DNA from: Pseudobutyrivibrio sp. OR37
GTDB taxonomy: Bacteria; Bacillota; Clostridia; Lachnospirales; Lachnospiraceae
DNA: 64,000 nt
Reading direction: 5' to 3'
NCBI RefSeq assembly: GCF_900113655.1
Contig: NZ_FOQF01000002.1
Span: forward strand, 95,671-159,670
Program-made: the position numbers and the translations under genes
The notes under the pieces: generated by a model
Told to the model about the DNA's origin: nothing
Seen by the model: only the letters and a program-made list of their open reading frames with translations
Databases searched by the model: none
Part shown: piece after piece, positions 1 through 7,686 of the stretch
Layout: each line of letters starts with the position of its first letter
Numbering within the stretch: position 1 is the first letter of the stretch

Positions 1-313
1 AAAGAATATTTGAATCAGTATGCTGTCTAGCAAGAGTTGCGCAAAGTGGGTCCTGGCAAACAGCTGCATAGCAACCGTTAATCTTGTTTGCAATAAGTGC
101 ACTGCCATAGCCTACACCATCACAGAAAATTCCCCTATCACACTCTCCCTTTGCTACTGCAAGAGCGGCTGGATAAACATAATCTGATAGGTCGCAGCTA
201 TTTTCATCGTATGTTCCAAAATCTTCTACTTCATAGCCTTCGCTTAAAAGATATGCCTTAATTTCTTCTTTCATCTGAGTTCCTGCATGATCATTTGCCA
301 TTGCAATTTTCAT
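1..313 (-). CDS. rpiB: Ribose-5-phosphate isomerase B (RpiB/LacAB family), 5' part only
   Basis: Translation of the minus strand from the ATG at 313 gives a protein starting MKIAMANDHAGTQMKEEIKA and running off the window edge after about 104 residues. The N-terminal NDHAG motif, the VEDFGTY segment and the CDRGIFCDGVGYGS loop with its catalytic-type Cys match the RpiB/LacAB fold, which interconverts ribose-5-phosphate and ribulose-5-phosphate in the pentose phosphate pathway. A clear GGAGGTG ribosome-binding site lies 6-7 bases before the ATG. The phosphate-loop residues differ a little from the usual GTGIGMS, so it may act on a related sugar phosphate. It is divergent from the cellulase gene and is chromosomal context left of the ICE. 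Confidence 0.85.
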   Translation of the reverse strand, partial: MKIAMANDHAGTQMKEEIKAYLLSEGYEVEDFGTYDENSCDLSDYVYPAALAVAKGECDRGIFCDGVGYGSALIANKINGCYAAVCQDPLCATLARQHTDSNIL

Positions 314-428
314 AAGAACACCTCCATATAATCTTTATGAACTAATTTTAAATGACATGAAGTTTTTTTACAACCAGCTTAATATGTGAATCTTCTTCAA
401 CAGTAAAAGATATGATATTATAGGTATA

Positions 429-440
429 GAAAACGTTTAA
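429..440. promoter_or_regulatory. CG-centred palindrome upstream of the cellulase gene
   Basis: AAACGTTT at 431-438 is a perfect 8-bp palindrome 39 bases upstream of the GH9 start codon. CG-centred palindromes of this type are typical operators of LacI/CcpA-family sugar regulators. It does not fit the full catabolite-response consensus well, so sugar control is only a suggestion. Confidence 0.3.
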
Positions 441-476
441 GTAACATTAAACTTCATATTTAAGGGGGACTATAAA

Positions 477-2687
477 ATGAAAAAACGGTTTTTGGCAATG
501 CTACTGGCCTTGTCAATGGTGGGGGTTGGCTGCAAAAGCGCCTCGCCAGAAGAAACACCTGTAGAAACTGAGGAGGAGGAAGTTGTTCAGGTGGAGGAGG
601 AAGAAACACCACAGGCCCAGGGGAATCTTTTGGAAAATGGGGATTTCACAAGTGGACTCTCCCAGTGGGATACTTACTGTTTTGATGGTGAGTGCGGCCT
701 GCTAGTAAATAAGGATGGTGCTTTGGATTGCGGCATCAACAGTGTAGGTTCCGTTGACTATGGTGTGCAATTGTTCCATGATGGCTTTGCTTTGGATGAG
801 GGCTGCGTATATAAGCTGACCTTTGATGCCTACAGCGATGTAGCAAGACCTATTCAGATGCGTTTTCAGATAAACGGTGGCGACTATCATGCATATTATG
901 AAGAAGTTGTAGATTTGACCACCGAAAACCAATCCTACGAATATACCTTTACTATGAATGAAGCCTCTGACCCTGCTCCACGCTTTTGCTTGAATATGGG
1001 TGTCATGGGTGATATGGGTGAGGATTTTCCAGCTCATCACGTGATTTTTGACAACTTCGAGCTTACACTGGTAGATGGTTCAAATAAGATTGAAAGCACT
1101 TCTGAAGTGACGATTCCAGATATTGCTGTGAACCAAATCGGATATCTTCCAAATCAGCTAAAGACTGCCACTATAAAAGGTACCGGTCTAGAGCAGACTA
1201 CAAAACTTATAGATGAAAAATCCGGTAAGGCTGTTTACGAAGAAGCTATAGGAAAAGGGGAAAAGAATGCAGATACCGGTGACCGTGAAGCGGTGTTTGA
1301 CTTCTCTTCTATTAAGAATGAAGGCACTTATCATGTAGAATCAGGAGATGCTGTTTCACCATCATTTGTTATCTCTAAAAATGTCTATGATGATGCACTG
1401 GCTGCTGCTGTAAAAATGCTTCACTATCAGCGATGTGGGTGTGAATTAACTAAAGACGAAGCTGGGGATTTTGCACATCCTGTTTGCCACAACTCAAAAG
1501 CCATTTTATATGAAGACAATTCTAAAAAACTGGATGTAACTGGTGGGTGGCACGATGCTGGTGATTATGGCAGATATTCTGTAGCTGGTGCAGTTACCGC
1601 CGCAGATTTGTTACTTGCCTATGAAAATTATAGGGATGTTTTTGATAAGAAGAATATGCCCGATGTTCTTGAGGAAGCAAAATATGAATTGGATTGGCTT
1701 CTAAAAATGCAAAGAGCAGATGGTGGCGTTTACCACAAGGTTACCTGCCGAAATTTTCCTGGTGAGGTAATGCCACAGGATGAAACAGACGAGCTTGTTA
1801 TCATGCCTGTTTCTACCACTGCAACTGGAGATTTCGCTGCAGTTATGGCCATAGCAGCTCGTGTTTATGAAAAAACTGACAAGACTTATTCAAAGAAATG
1901 CTTGGATGCTGCAATTAAGGCTGCTTCCTATTTAGATGAAACACCGCACGATTCAACTGGCTACCGAAATCCATCCGACATAACCACCGGAGAATACGAA
2001 GACACCTGCGATGTGGACGAACGTTTTTGGGCTTATGCAGAATTATATAAAACCACAGGGGACAAATCCTACGAAGAAAATATGGTTTCAGAGCTTCCTA
2101 ACAATGGTTATACTTTAGGCTGGCAAGGGGTTGCTGGATACGGTGCTTACGCATATCTTACGAGCAAAAACGCCTCTCTTCTACCTGATGTAAAAAAAGA
2201 GGCTGCTGCCACTGCTAAAGAGATACGTGGCTTTGCTCATTCAAATGCCTACGGCTCTTCTATCATCACCAACTATCCTTGGGGAAGTAACCTGACAATC
2301 GCTAACAACGGCGAATATCTTTTAATGATGAAGGATGCCCTTGGAGAATACGATAAGGAAACTGTAGATAAGCAAATGAACTACCTATTTGGAAATAATG
2401 CCACTGGATACTGCTTCATGACTGGATTTGGAACTTTGTATACCGACCATCCACATCATCGACCTTCACAGGTAATGGGCAAGACTGTTCCTGGTATGAT
2501 AGCAGGCGGCCCTAACAATGGTCTTAATGATCCATATGCAGCTAATGTACTAAGAGGTGTGCCTGCTGCTAAATGTTATGTAGACAATGCGCAAAGCTAT
2601 TCAACTAATGAAATTGCTATATACTGGAACTCTCCTGTTATATATCTCATTGCTGGAGAAATTGCAGAAAACGGAGGAGGTCGCTAA
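477..2687 (+). CDS. Glycoside hydrolase family 9 endoglucanase, lipoprotein with N-terminal carbohydrate-binding module
   Basis: A 736-residue secreted cellulase. The signal peptide ends in a lipobox (VGVGC, Cys19), so the protein should be tethered to the outer face of the membrane. Domain order: acidic linker (20-48); a CBM4/9-like beta-sandwich beginning NLLENGDFTSG (about 50-200); a CelD-type Ig-like domain beginning VNQIGYLPNQ (about 215-300); and the GH9 alpha/alpha barrel to the C-terminus. Family signature residues are visible: GGWHDAGDYG near 356 (base/water-activating Asp), HHRPS near 659, and NEIAIYWNSP near 710 with the acid Glu. GH9 enzymes invert beta-1,4-glucan linkages. Start supported by AAGGGGGA 8 bases before the ATG. 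Monocistronic, with its own terminator. Confidence 0.93.
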   Translation: MKKRFLAMLLALSMVGVGCKSASPEETPVETEEEEVVQVEEEETPQAQGNLLENGDFTSGLSQWDTYCFDGECGLLVNKDGALDCGINSVGSVDYGVQLFHDGFALDEGCVYKLTFDAYSDVARPIQMRFQINGGDYHAYYEEVVDLTTENQSYEYTFTMNEASDPAPRFCLNMGVMGDMGEDFPAHHVIFDNFELTLVDGSNKIESTSEVTIPDIAVNQIGYLPNQLKTATIKGTGLEQTTKLIDEKSGKAVYEEAIGKGEKNADTGDREAVFDFSSIKNEGTYHVESGDAVSPSFVISKNVYDDALAAAVKMLHYQRCGCELTKDEAGDFAHPVCHNSKAILYEDNSKKLDVTGGWHDAGDYGRYSVAGAVTAADLLLAYENYRDVFDKKNMPDVLEEAKYELDWLLKMQRADGGVYHKVTCRNFPGEVMPQDETDELVIMPVSTTATGDFAAVMAIAARVYEKTDKTYSKKCLDAAIKAASYLDETPHDSTGYRNPSDITTGEYEDTCDVDERFWAYAELYKTTGDKSYEENMVSELPNNGYTLGWQGVAGYGAYAYLTSKNASLLPDVKKEAAATAKEIRGFAHSNAYGSSIITNYPWGSNLTIANNGEYLLMMKDALGEYDKETVDKQMNYLFGNNATGYCFMTGFGTLYTDHPHHRPSQVMGKTVPGMIAGGPNNGLNDPYAANVLRGVPAAKCYVDNAQSYSTNEIAIYWNSPVIYLIAGEIAENGGGR

Positions 2688-2703
2688 TGCGACCTCCCTT
2701 TTT
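2676..2703 (+). terminator. Intrinsic terminator of the GH9 gene with the stop codon in its loop
   Basis: A perfect 9-bp stem GGAGGTCGC/GCGACCTCC encloses the loop TAAT, followed by a short T run. The loop contains the TAA stop codon of the cellulase, so the last codons (GlyGlyArg) form the stem. It also lies between convergent genes and may serve both. Confidence 0.85.
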
Positions 2704-3277
2704 ACTCCTGAATTGGAATTCTTATGCCTATTCTACTTACATTACCATCTTCAAATGTTTCACCATATTCGTATTCTATTTCCATTTCTAAATATGCAAT
2801 TCCCTTAGCATATGTTAATGCGTATGTATTACTATTAAAAGATCCTTCCTTAACCAACGTAAATCCTGCCTGCTCAACTAATTCTTTGGCCTTAGTATAC
2901 TTTTGACCATATTTAACCCCAAAGATACTATAATCATCTGAAGATTTAATAATATAAATGTCTGTCCTTAGTGGAGCATTTTTTTCTGGTACATCCACTC
3001 CATAGCTTTTTACCTCCCCGTAGCCAGGACTATATTCTACATAAGGTCCTTCGTCAGGTTTGCCGTCAACATCCATTTCTTCCAAAAGCTTAAAATTACA
3101 ATCTATATTTTGATTAATATTATCTATTAGCTCCATATCATCAGCTTTTAGTTCAGAATACACAATAGATTCCTCCACATTTTTAGTCTTACTACAGGCG
3201 GGCAATAATACACAACTCATTATGACAATAGCTGTAAACATGAGCTTACAGGGGCTTTCCAATATAAATCTTTTCAT
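2702..3277 (-). CDS. Putative lipoprotein of unknown function
   Basis: 191 residues with a basic start, a hydrophobic stretch and a lipobox LLPAC near residue 29, so it is probably anchored to the outer membrane face. The mature part is acidic and beta-rich with no motif I recognise. AAGGAGA lies 7 bases before the ATG. Convergent with the GH9 gene, sharing the terminator between them. Part of the chromosomal flank. Confidence 0.75.
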   Translation of the reverse strand: MKRFILESPCKLMFTAIVIMSCVLLPACSKTKNVEESIVYSELKADDMELIDNINQNIDCNFKLLEEMDVDGKPDEGPYVEYSPGYGEVKSYGVDVPEKNAPLRTDIYIIKSSDDYSIFGVKYGQKYTKAKELVEQAGFTLVKEGSFNSNTYALTYAKGIAYLEMEIEYEYGETFEDGNVSRIGIRIPIQE

Positions 3278-3301
3278 GGTATATTCTCCTTATTTCTAAT
3301 G

Positions 3302-3632
3302 CTAGACTACATCATCATGAGCCAATGCTGCAAAGGCCTTTGCATCTTCTTCAACTTTTTCCCGCTAGTTTTCAAACAACCATTCCATTATAAGCATTCT
3401 GATCATCCTCAGCAGCAAAATATATAAATGTCTGGTCTTCTAATGATGAAAGTGTACTAACATCCCACTGTCCATCAACAAACATACATGCTGCATATAA
3501 ATCAGGATATTCTGAGGCTAAAATGAGAGTGGTCATGCATCCCATAGATTGACCTGTACCGTAGATTCTATCAGTATCAACTGCGTACTCCTCTGATACA
3601 TCATCTGCAAGTAAGCTCCTACGTCCTAGATA
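3302..3632 (-). pseudogene. Remnant of an alpha/beta-hydrolase (esterase or peptidase) gene
   Basis: The minus strand encodes a fragment with the nucleophile elbow GQSMG inside RIYGTGQSMGCMTTL and the following PDLYAACMFVDGQWD, typical of secreted alpha/beta-hydrolase esterases. There is no start: a TGA stop is immediately upstream at 3633-3635. The frame also breaks at a TGA after NAYNGMVV, with further homologous-looking coding (EKVEEDAKAFAALAHDD) in another frame. A broken fragment of a larger gene; the catalytic Asp/His region is missing. Confidence 0.65.
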
Positions 3633-3946
3633 TCAAAATCATATACTTCAGACGTAGTGTATCAACATTTAATACCCTTAGTGTGTATTATCTCGATGGA
3701 TTTCACCTTATAAATATGAATTAAATAGGCCTTATTAGTTTTTTCAGCACTCATTTTCTAAAGCCATATTCTAATATAGCCAAAATTCTGCAAATCCTAC
3801 GGCTATTATATAATATCTCCACTGCCTAGACGTAGGACTATAAATTAAAAATTGAAGTTATGCCACACTTGTATTCTTCATCCTCATTATCTATATCACA
3901 ACAGGCCCCTGCAAATACTGGGTCCTGTGCATTTAAATACATATCA
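3633..3946. other. Gene-free stretch
   Basis: About 310 bases with stops in all frames and no convincing ribosome-binding site. I see only short repeated pieces around CTACGTCCTAGA (3620s) and CTAGACGTAGGAC (3826-3838), in inverted orientation, which may mark old insertion edges. Confidence 0.4.
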
Positions 3947-4037
3947 CTACTTTTCTGCGATTTTGTTCCATGAGTATGGTGTCTGCTGTTACACATAGTA
4001 GCACGGGCAACGACAATTTTTAGGGTCCACAAAGCCA
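3947..4037 (-). pseudogene. Degenerate copy of a small Cys-rich peptide (KNCRCPCYYV family)
   Basis: Minus-strand translation reads GFVDPKNCRCPCYYV, a TAA stop, then in the same frame QQTPYSWNKIAEK and a stop. It is clearly related to the intact copy at 5668-5802 (KNCRCPCYYVYQNTPYEWNK, then ISEK and stop) and differs by the internal stop. I do not recognise the family. Its presence on both sides of the Abi_2/DUF1016 segment suggests duplication or recombination around the ICE edge. Confidence 0.55.
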
Positions 4038-4067
4038 TTCTCTATACACCTAATTTAGCGCATAATA

Positions 4068-4111
4068 ATAGACCAGTCAGTCACTGGGCTCCACCAGAGT
4101 CGCTGGTCTAT
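4068..4111 (-). terminator. Strong hairpin downstream of the Abi_2 gene
   Basis: Perfect 9-bp arms ATAGACCAG/CTGGTCTAT flank an imperfectly paired interior. It sits 24 bases after the Abi_2 stop on the minus strand. There is no long T run, so termination is probable rather than certain. Confidence 0.5.
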
Positions 4112-4134
4112 GTGTATTTCTTCAGTGAACACAA

Positions 4135-5055
4135 TCATTTAATAATATAACGCACCGTAGATTTCCAATTAGTAGGAAACCCCATTTGAACAATTATTTC
4201 TTCGCTTGGATTATATTTTCTAAAGCAAGTTGATAACTCTTTTTGAAAATCTTTATAATCATCTTTATCCAACAAATACTTTAATATAATAACCTCAGAG
4301 AAAAGATCATTTTTACCACATTCATAACGTCCATTTCTCTGTGCTATTCTAAGTTTTTTGTGAATAATCGTATCCGATATACTATCTTTTGTTTTGTAAT
4401 TATAGAATCTATCTCCATGAGCACACACATTACGATGTTTTGTCATCACCGATAAAAAAGAATGCATCTGATTTCTTGATATACCATGAAAATCTATGCA
4501 AGTTCTTATAGACGCCTTTGCCTTAATATAATCAAAAAAATGTGCAAATTGTCCTAGTGTCAATACCTGAACCATAATCCATAACGGAACGTTATTGTGC
4601 GCTTTAAGATAATGGTTTATATATACATAATCAGTTTTGCCTGACAAGTTATATTTAAAAATATCAATAAACTTATTTATAGCCTTGCTATTCTTTTTAT
4701 TCAAATCGTAATTTGCCAGATTACAATACTCAGATTGATTTTCACCATATATTTCACAAAAATGATATGCAAAAGCAGTTTTAACACTTTTTTCAGCAAT
4801 TAGAATATATTTTAAAAAAATACTTCGTAATTCCCTATCAAATTTATAAAGGTTATAAATATCTCCGAATTCTATACCCTTCTTATAGTAGCCCGTTGTT
4901 TTATCTTTGAATATATCCTTATATCCAGTAATCAACGAATAGTAGCTTATTTTAGCCAATATTTTTCTTGCATAATCTCTATCAGGAACAGCTAATTCCT
5001 TTTTGCTCTCTAGAAAATCAAGCAACTCATCATATGTCTTGAACGGTTTATCCAT
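4135..5055 (-). CDS. Abi_2 family abortive-infection protein (AbiD/AbiF type)
   Basis: 306 residues. The N-terminus (KPFKTYDELLDFL, then YARKILAKISYYSLITGY) and the C-terminal RNVCAHGDRFYNY match the Abi_2/AbiD-AbiF family. That last segment is a HEPN-type RNxxxH signature, so RNA cleavage during phage infection is the likely activity (family knowledge; the target is unknown). Length is normal for the family. GGGAG lies 4 bases before the ATG. The gene has a structured upstream leader (5060-5150) and a downstream hairpin, so it looks like a stand-alone defence unit. It may be ICE cargo or a neighbour at the insertion hotspot. Confidence 0.85.
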   Translation of the reverse strand: MDKPFKTYDELLDFLESKKELAVPDRDYARKILAKISYYSLITGYKDIFKDKTTGYYKKGIEFGDIYNLYKFDRELRSIFLKYILIAEKSVKTAFAYHFCEIYGENQSEYCNLANYDLNKKNSKAINKFIDIFKYNLSGKTDYVYINHYLKAHNNVPLWIMVQVLTLGQFAHFFDYIKAKASIRTCIDFHGISRNQMHSFLSVMTKHRNVCAHGDRFYNYKTKDSISDTIIHKKLRIAQRNGRYECGKNDLFSEVIILKYLLDKDDYKDFQKELSTCFRKYNPSEEIIVQMGFPTNWKSTVRYIIK

Positions 5056-5150
5056 AATTCTCCCATAAATAACGAAAGGCCCCCTCAGGAGCCTTCCGGA
5101 CCAGAGGCTTCACAAGTTTCTCCAGTACGTTCACTAATAAAGATATTAGC
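5056..5150 (-). ncRNA. Structured leader or small RNA upstream of Abi_2
   Basis: On the minus strand an 8-bp stem AAGGCTCC/GGGGCCTT with loop TGAG is followed by TTTCGTTATTT, just before the ribosome-binding site. An alternative stem AGCCT/AGGCT uses the 5' arm of that hairpin, so two mutually exclusive folds are possible. The stretch is more GC-rich than its surroundings. Structured RNAs upstream of abiF genes have been reported in comparative RNA surveys (an abiF motif); whether this is one needs a covariance-model search. Confidence 0.45.
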
Positions 5151-5154
5151 ATCA

Positions 5155-5445
5155 TTAAAACAAATCGTCAACATCCTGTCGACGATTTACCATAGTTTCA
5201 AAATCATCAACAGGCTGTTGACGATTCTGAGCCGTTGGATACATTTCATAGAAATATCTCATATATTTAAGATTTGTAATCGAAAAAGATTTTATATCTG
5301 GAAAAATATCTTTTAAATCATCACTAATAGATTTATAAAATCCGGAACCATAATTATTCTTCTCGCTTAGTCCAACAATATCTCTCCCAAGAGACCAATA
5401 AAACCTGAGCATATCACTATTAGTCTTCACTGCTGCTTTATGCAT
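5155..5445 (-). pseudogene. Truncated DUF1016 (YhcG-type) gene, N-terminal domain only
   Basis: 96 residues containing LRFYWSLGRDIV, FPDIKSFSITNLKYMR and FYEMYP, the core of the DUF1016 N-terminal domain. The C-terminal PD-(D/E)xK nuclease domain is missing because the frame stops after RRQDVDDLF. The usual first 20 or so residues are also missing: upstream the frame joins a 23-bp repeat (5450-5472) shared with the Cys-rich peptide gene, then hits a TAG. No good ribosome-binding site precedes the ATG. I read this as a fragment left by recombination. Confidence 0.65.
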
Positions 5446-5498
5446 ACTTCTAATCTTATTCCACTCATAAGGCCAACCCTATCCCCCACAGCAAAGTA

Positions 5499-5620
5499 TT
5501 TATCGCAACCATACGAAAGATAGCGGGCTGACAAACTTGCTGCGATAAAAAAATGAAGATCAACCAAAATTTATCACAGCCCAACAGGATTTAGCAGGCT
5601 TATAGACATCTTGTGATAAA
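5499..5620. repeat. Two tandem 51-bp hairpin repeats
   Basis: Copies at 5499-5549 and 5570-5620 are both exactly 51 bp, 71 bp apart, and each begins TTTATC(G/A)CA and ends with its inverted complement TG(C/T)GATAAA, giving 9-bp closing stems. The interiors are similar but diverged and the stem changes are compensatory (G-C in copy 1, A-T in copy 2). Lying at the ICE edge, they could be recombinase arm sites or a small REP-like element. Confidence 0.6.
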
Positions 5621-5649
5621 AAAAAGTGCCGCAGCCTTTGCCACGACAC
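5616..5649 (-). terminator. Intrinsic terminator after the Cys-rich peptide gene
   Basis: A 10-bp stem GTGTCGTGGC/GCTGCGGCAC (three wobble pairs) with loop AAAG, followed by eight Ts on the minus strand. Confidence 0.75.
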
Positions 5650-5667
5650 TTAGCATCACCTAAATCT

Positions 5668-5802
5668 TTATTTCTCGCTAATCTTATTCCACTCATAAGG
5701 GGTGTTCTGATAAACGTAGTAACACGGGCAACGACAATTTTTATAGCCCAAAAAGCCCGAAAAATCAATATACTTGATGGAGTGGAGAGCTAACCACACC
5801 AT
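5668..5802 (-). CDS. Small Cys-rich peptide, possibly the 3' end of an interrupted gene
   Basis: Open frame of 44 codons starting MVWLALHSIKYIDFSG and containing KNCRCPCYYVY and NTPYEWNKISEK, directly followed by a terminator. No convincing ribosome-binding site precedes the ATG and the frame is open a few codons further up to a TAG, so this may be the surviving 3' end of a longer gene cut by ICE insertion. A degenerate copy lies at 3947-4037. No known family recognised. Confidence 0.4.
   Translation of the reverse strand: MVWLALHSIKYIDFSGFLGYKNCRCPCYYVYQNTPYEWNKISEK
5678..5700. repeat. 23-bp direct repeat, second copy at 5450-5472
   Basis: The same 23 bases, starting CTAATCTTATTCC and ending ATAAGG, occur at 5450-5472 and 5678-5700. 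One copy encodes the PYEWNKI end of the Cys-rich peptide; the other is fused to the DUF1016 fragment. They bracket the two hairpin repeats. Confidence 0.8.
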
Positions 5803-5856
5803 TTCCACGCCATTTTTGATGGGCTATTTTTCTTCATTATACGCATTATTTTTCCA

Positions 5857-5884
5857 TTAAAAAATGCCCTGATTTTCCAGGGCA
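5857..5884 (-). terminator. Intrinsic terminator of the integrase gene
   Basis: Perfect 7-bp stem TGCCCTG/CAGGGCA with a six-base loop, followed by six Ts on the minus strand, about 70 bases after the integrase stop. Confidence 0.85.
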
Positions 5885-5955
5885 AATTGTTATAACTTGA
5901 TGTATCTTATTATTCAACCATCTAGTTCTTGGAATTTTTACTTTTACTTCTCCAA

Positions 5956-7209
5956 TTAGCCAAATGAGACAACCTTTCTACTATCAAGAACAGCCTTTCT
6001 AAAGCTATCTTCTATATTGATTTCCTTTTGCTGCTCTATATCAAAATAGTAATCATTAAGAGCAACCAAAGCCTCTTCTTTTTTATCTTCTAGTACATGA
6101 GTATAAAGATTCATAGTCATATCCAATGTTGCATGACCTAGAAGAACCTGAACCGTCTTTGGTGGTATACCAGCTTCAAAACATCTAGTTGCAAATGTAT
6201 GTCTGAAACAATGTGGTGACACACGTTGGAACTGCTCTCCTTCGTCTCGACTGTAATTAATCTCATTAACTATTTTATCCATTGCATCAATTACAGTCTG
6301 ATCACATAATGGCCAGCCATTTCTCGATACAAATAAGACATCCTCAAAACCTTTGAGAGGCTTTGCCTTTGGTCTGGACATTATATTATTTCGTAGAATG
6401 AACTGTTTCTTTAATGCTTTCTCGCATGCAGAACTAATTGGGATTTCCCTATTACTTGTCGTTGTTTTAGGTGGACCAATATGAAAGGTTCTCTTTTTAT
6501 CTCCCTCTAACTTTCTATATGATAAAGTTTTATTGACTCTAATTCTCTTTGCCTTCAAATCAATATCATCCCAAGTTAGAGCACATATTTCGCCAATTCT
6601 CATACCTGTATTTACAGCCACAACAAACAGATTGTCAAAATATGTACCTTTGGAACATTCAAAGAAAGTAATTTGTTCCTCTTTAGAAAAAACTCTTCTC
6701 TCAAAATGGTCTTTTCTAATAATGCGAATTCCTTTTGCTGGATTCTTAACTATCAAATCATCCATAATTGCCTTATCAAACATATCAGTCAGCATCACCT
6801 TGACCCTACTTTGTGTAGCATATCCAAGTCCATCAGCTTCAAGCTTATTAATTAATCTCCTAACGTCAGAAGTTTTGATTTCACCAAGGTCATAATATCC
6901 TAAGAATGGTTTTATATGCTTTTCAAAAACTAATATATAACCTGTTTTGGTTCCAATTCTAACTGCGTTATTTTTATATACTTCAAGCCATTTATCGAAC
7001 CACTTGCTCAATGTAACATTTGATTGCGTAATAAATCGATTTTCTTCTTCGAATTTTGCTACCTTAAGCTTCTGTTTTATATCATTAACAGTAGATGCAT
7101 ACAAAGATTTTCTAACTCCATATCGATCTACATATCTAGCTGTATAAGAGCCATCTTTTCTTTGGCTAATTCCTTTGCCTAATTCCCGGCCATTCAAGCT
7201 TTTTCCCAT
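5956..7209 (-). CDS. int: Tn916-type tyrosine recombinase/integrase
   Basis: 417 residues, the usual length for Tn916-family integrases. An N-terminal arm-binding domain (KGISQRKDGSYTARYVDRYG, 13-32) is followed by a SAM-like core-binding domain (about 60-165) and the catalytic domain. Catalytic residues are visible: Arg in NTGMRIGEICAL, Lys near PPKTTTSNREIPI, HCFRH, LLGHATLDMT and the nucleophile Tyr in NLYTHV. It should catalyse excision and integration of the ICE, assisted by the excisionase just upstream. It is the last gene of a minus-strand run (MazF, Xis-like, Xis, Int) and is followed by its own terminator. Confidence 0.95.
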   Translation of the reverse strand: MGKSLNGRELGKGISQRKDGSYTARYVDRYGVRKSLYASTVNDIKQKLKVAKFEEENRFITQSNVTLSKWFDKWLEVYKNNAVRIGTKTGYILVFEKHIKPFLGYYDLGEIKTSDVRRLINKLEADGLGYATQSRVKVMLTDMFDKAIMDDLIVKNPAKGIRIIRKDHFERRVFSKEEQITFFECSKGTYFDNLFVVAVNTGMRIGEICALTWDDIDLKAKRIRVNKTLSYRKLEGDKKRTFHIGPPKTTTSNREIPISSACEKALKKQFILRNNIMSRPKAKPLKGFEDVLFVSRNGWPLCDQTVIDAMDKIVNEINYSRDEGEQFQRVSPHCFRHTFATRCFEAGIPPKTVQVLLGHATLDMTMNLYTHVLEDKKEEALVALNDYYFDIEQQKEINIEDSFRKAVLDSRKVVSFG

Positions 7210-7231
7210 TTATTTGACCTTCCTTCATAAT

Positions 7232-7420
7232 CTATAATTTATATTTCCTACATTCTTTTTGTATCCACTCATCGAGTTCTTTCTTATTTACGTACCATTT
7301 ATTACCAATCATAAGACTAAAGTTATTACGCGGATCTCTTACCAATTCCCTAGCCTTGGTCTCACCAATGCCAAGATACTCACGGAACTCCTGTAATGTT
7401 AATAATACTTTTTCCATAAC
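7232..7420 (-). CDS. xis: Excisionase (Tn916 Xis family)
   Basis: About 62 residues from MEKVLLTLQEFREYLG with a MerR/Xis-type winged helix and the family's KWYVNKKELDEWI ending. I use the ATG at 7420, which has AGGTGA 5 bases upstream; an ATG 15 bases earlier lacks a site. Small DNA-bending protein that directs the integrase towards excision. Sits 22 bases upstream of int. Confidence 0.85.
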   Translation of the reverse strand, partial: VMEKVLLTLQEFREYLGIGETKARELVRDPRNNFSLMIGNKWYVNKKELDEWIQKECRKYKL

Positions 7421-7506
7421 TTCACCTACCTTCATCTTATTATTTAACTAGCGCTTGTTATGGTTATATTAAATACAATTACAATATTTTCGTCTATGAT
7501 GCCAAA

Positions 7507-7686
7507 TTAGTACTTGTCACATTCACTCTCTAACCATTTATCTAACCGTGATTTGTGAACGAACCATTTATTTCCTATTTTCATGCTAAACCCATTATGA
7601 GGTCGTTTAACAAGTTCCAATGCCTTGTTTTCTCCTATTCCTAGATATTCCCGGAATTCATCCAAGGTTAATAATGCCTTTTCCAT
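7507..7686 (-). CDS. Second Xis-like DNA-binding protein
   Basis: 59 residues, MEKALLTLDEFREYLGIGEN near the start and KWFVHKSRLDKWLESECDKY at the end, clearly a paralogue of the Xis at 7232-7420. It overlaps the 3' end of the MazF gene by 19 bases. Two adjacent Xis-like genes suggest either a duplicated excisionase or one copy turned regulator. Confidence 0.8.
   Translation of the reverse strand: MEKALLTLDEFREYLGIGENKALELVKRPHNGFSMKIGNKWFVHKSRLDKWLESECDKY

Noticed and set aside
429-440. Catabolite-response (CcpA) site
   Set aside because: The flanks of AAACGTTT miss key consensus positions; kept only as a general palindrome.
5155-5445. Functional DUF1016 nuclease
   Set aside because: The nuclease domain and the true N-terminus are missing.
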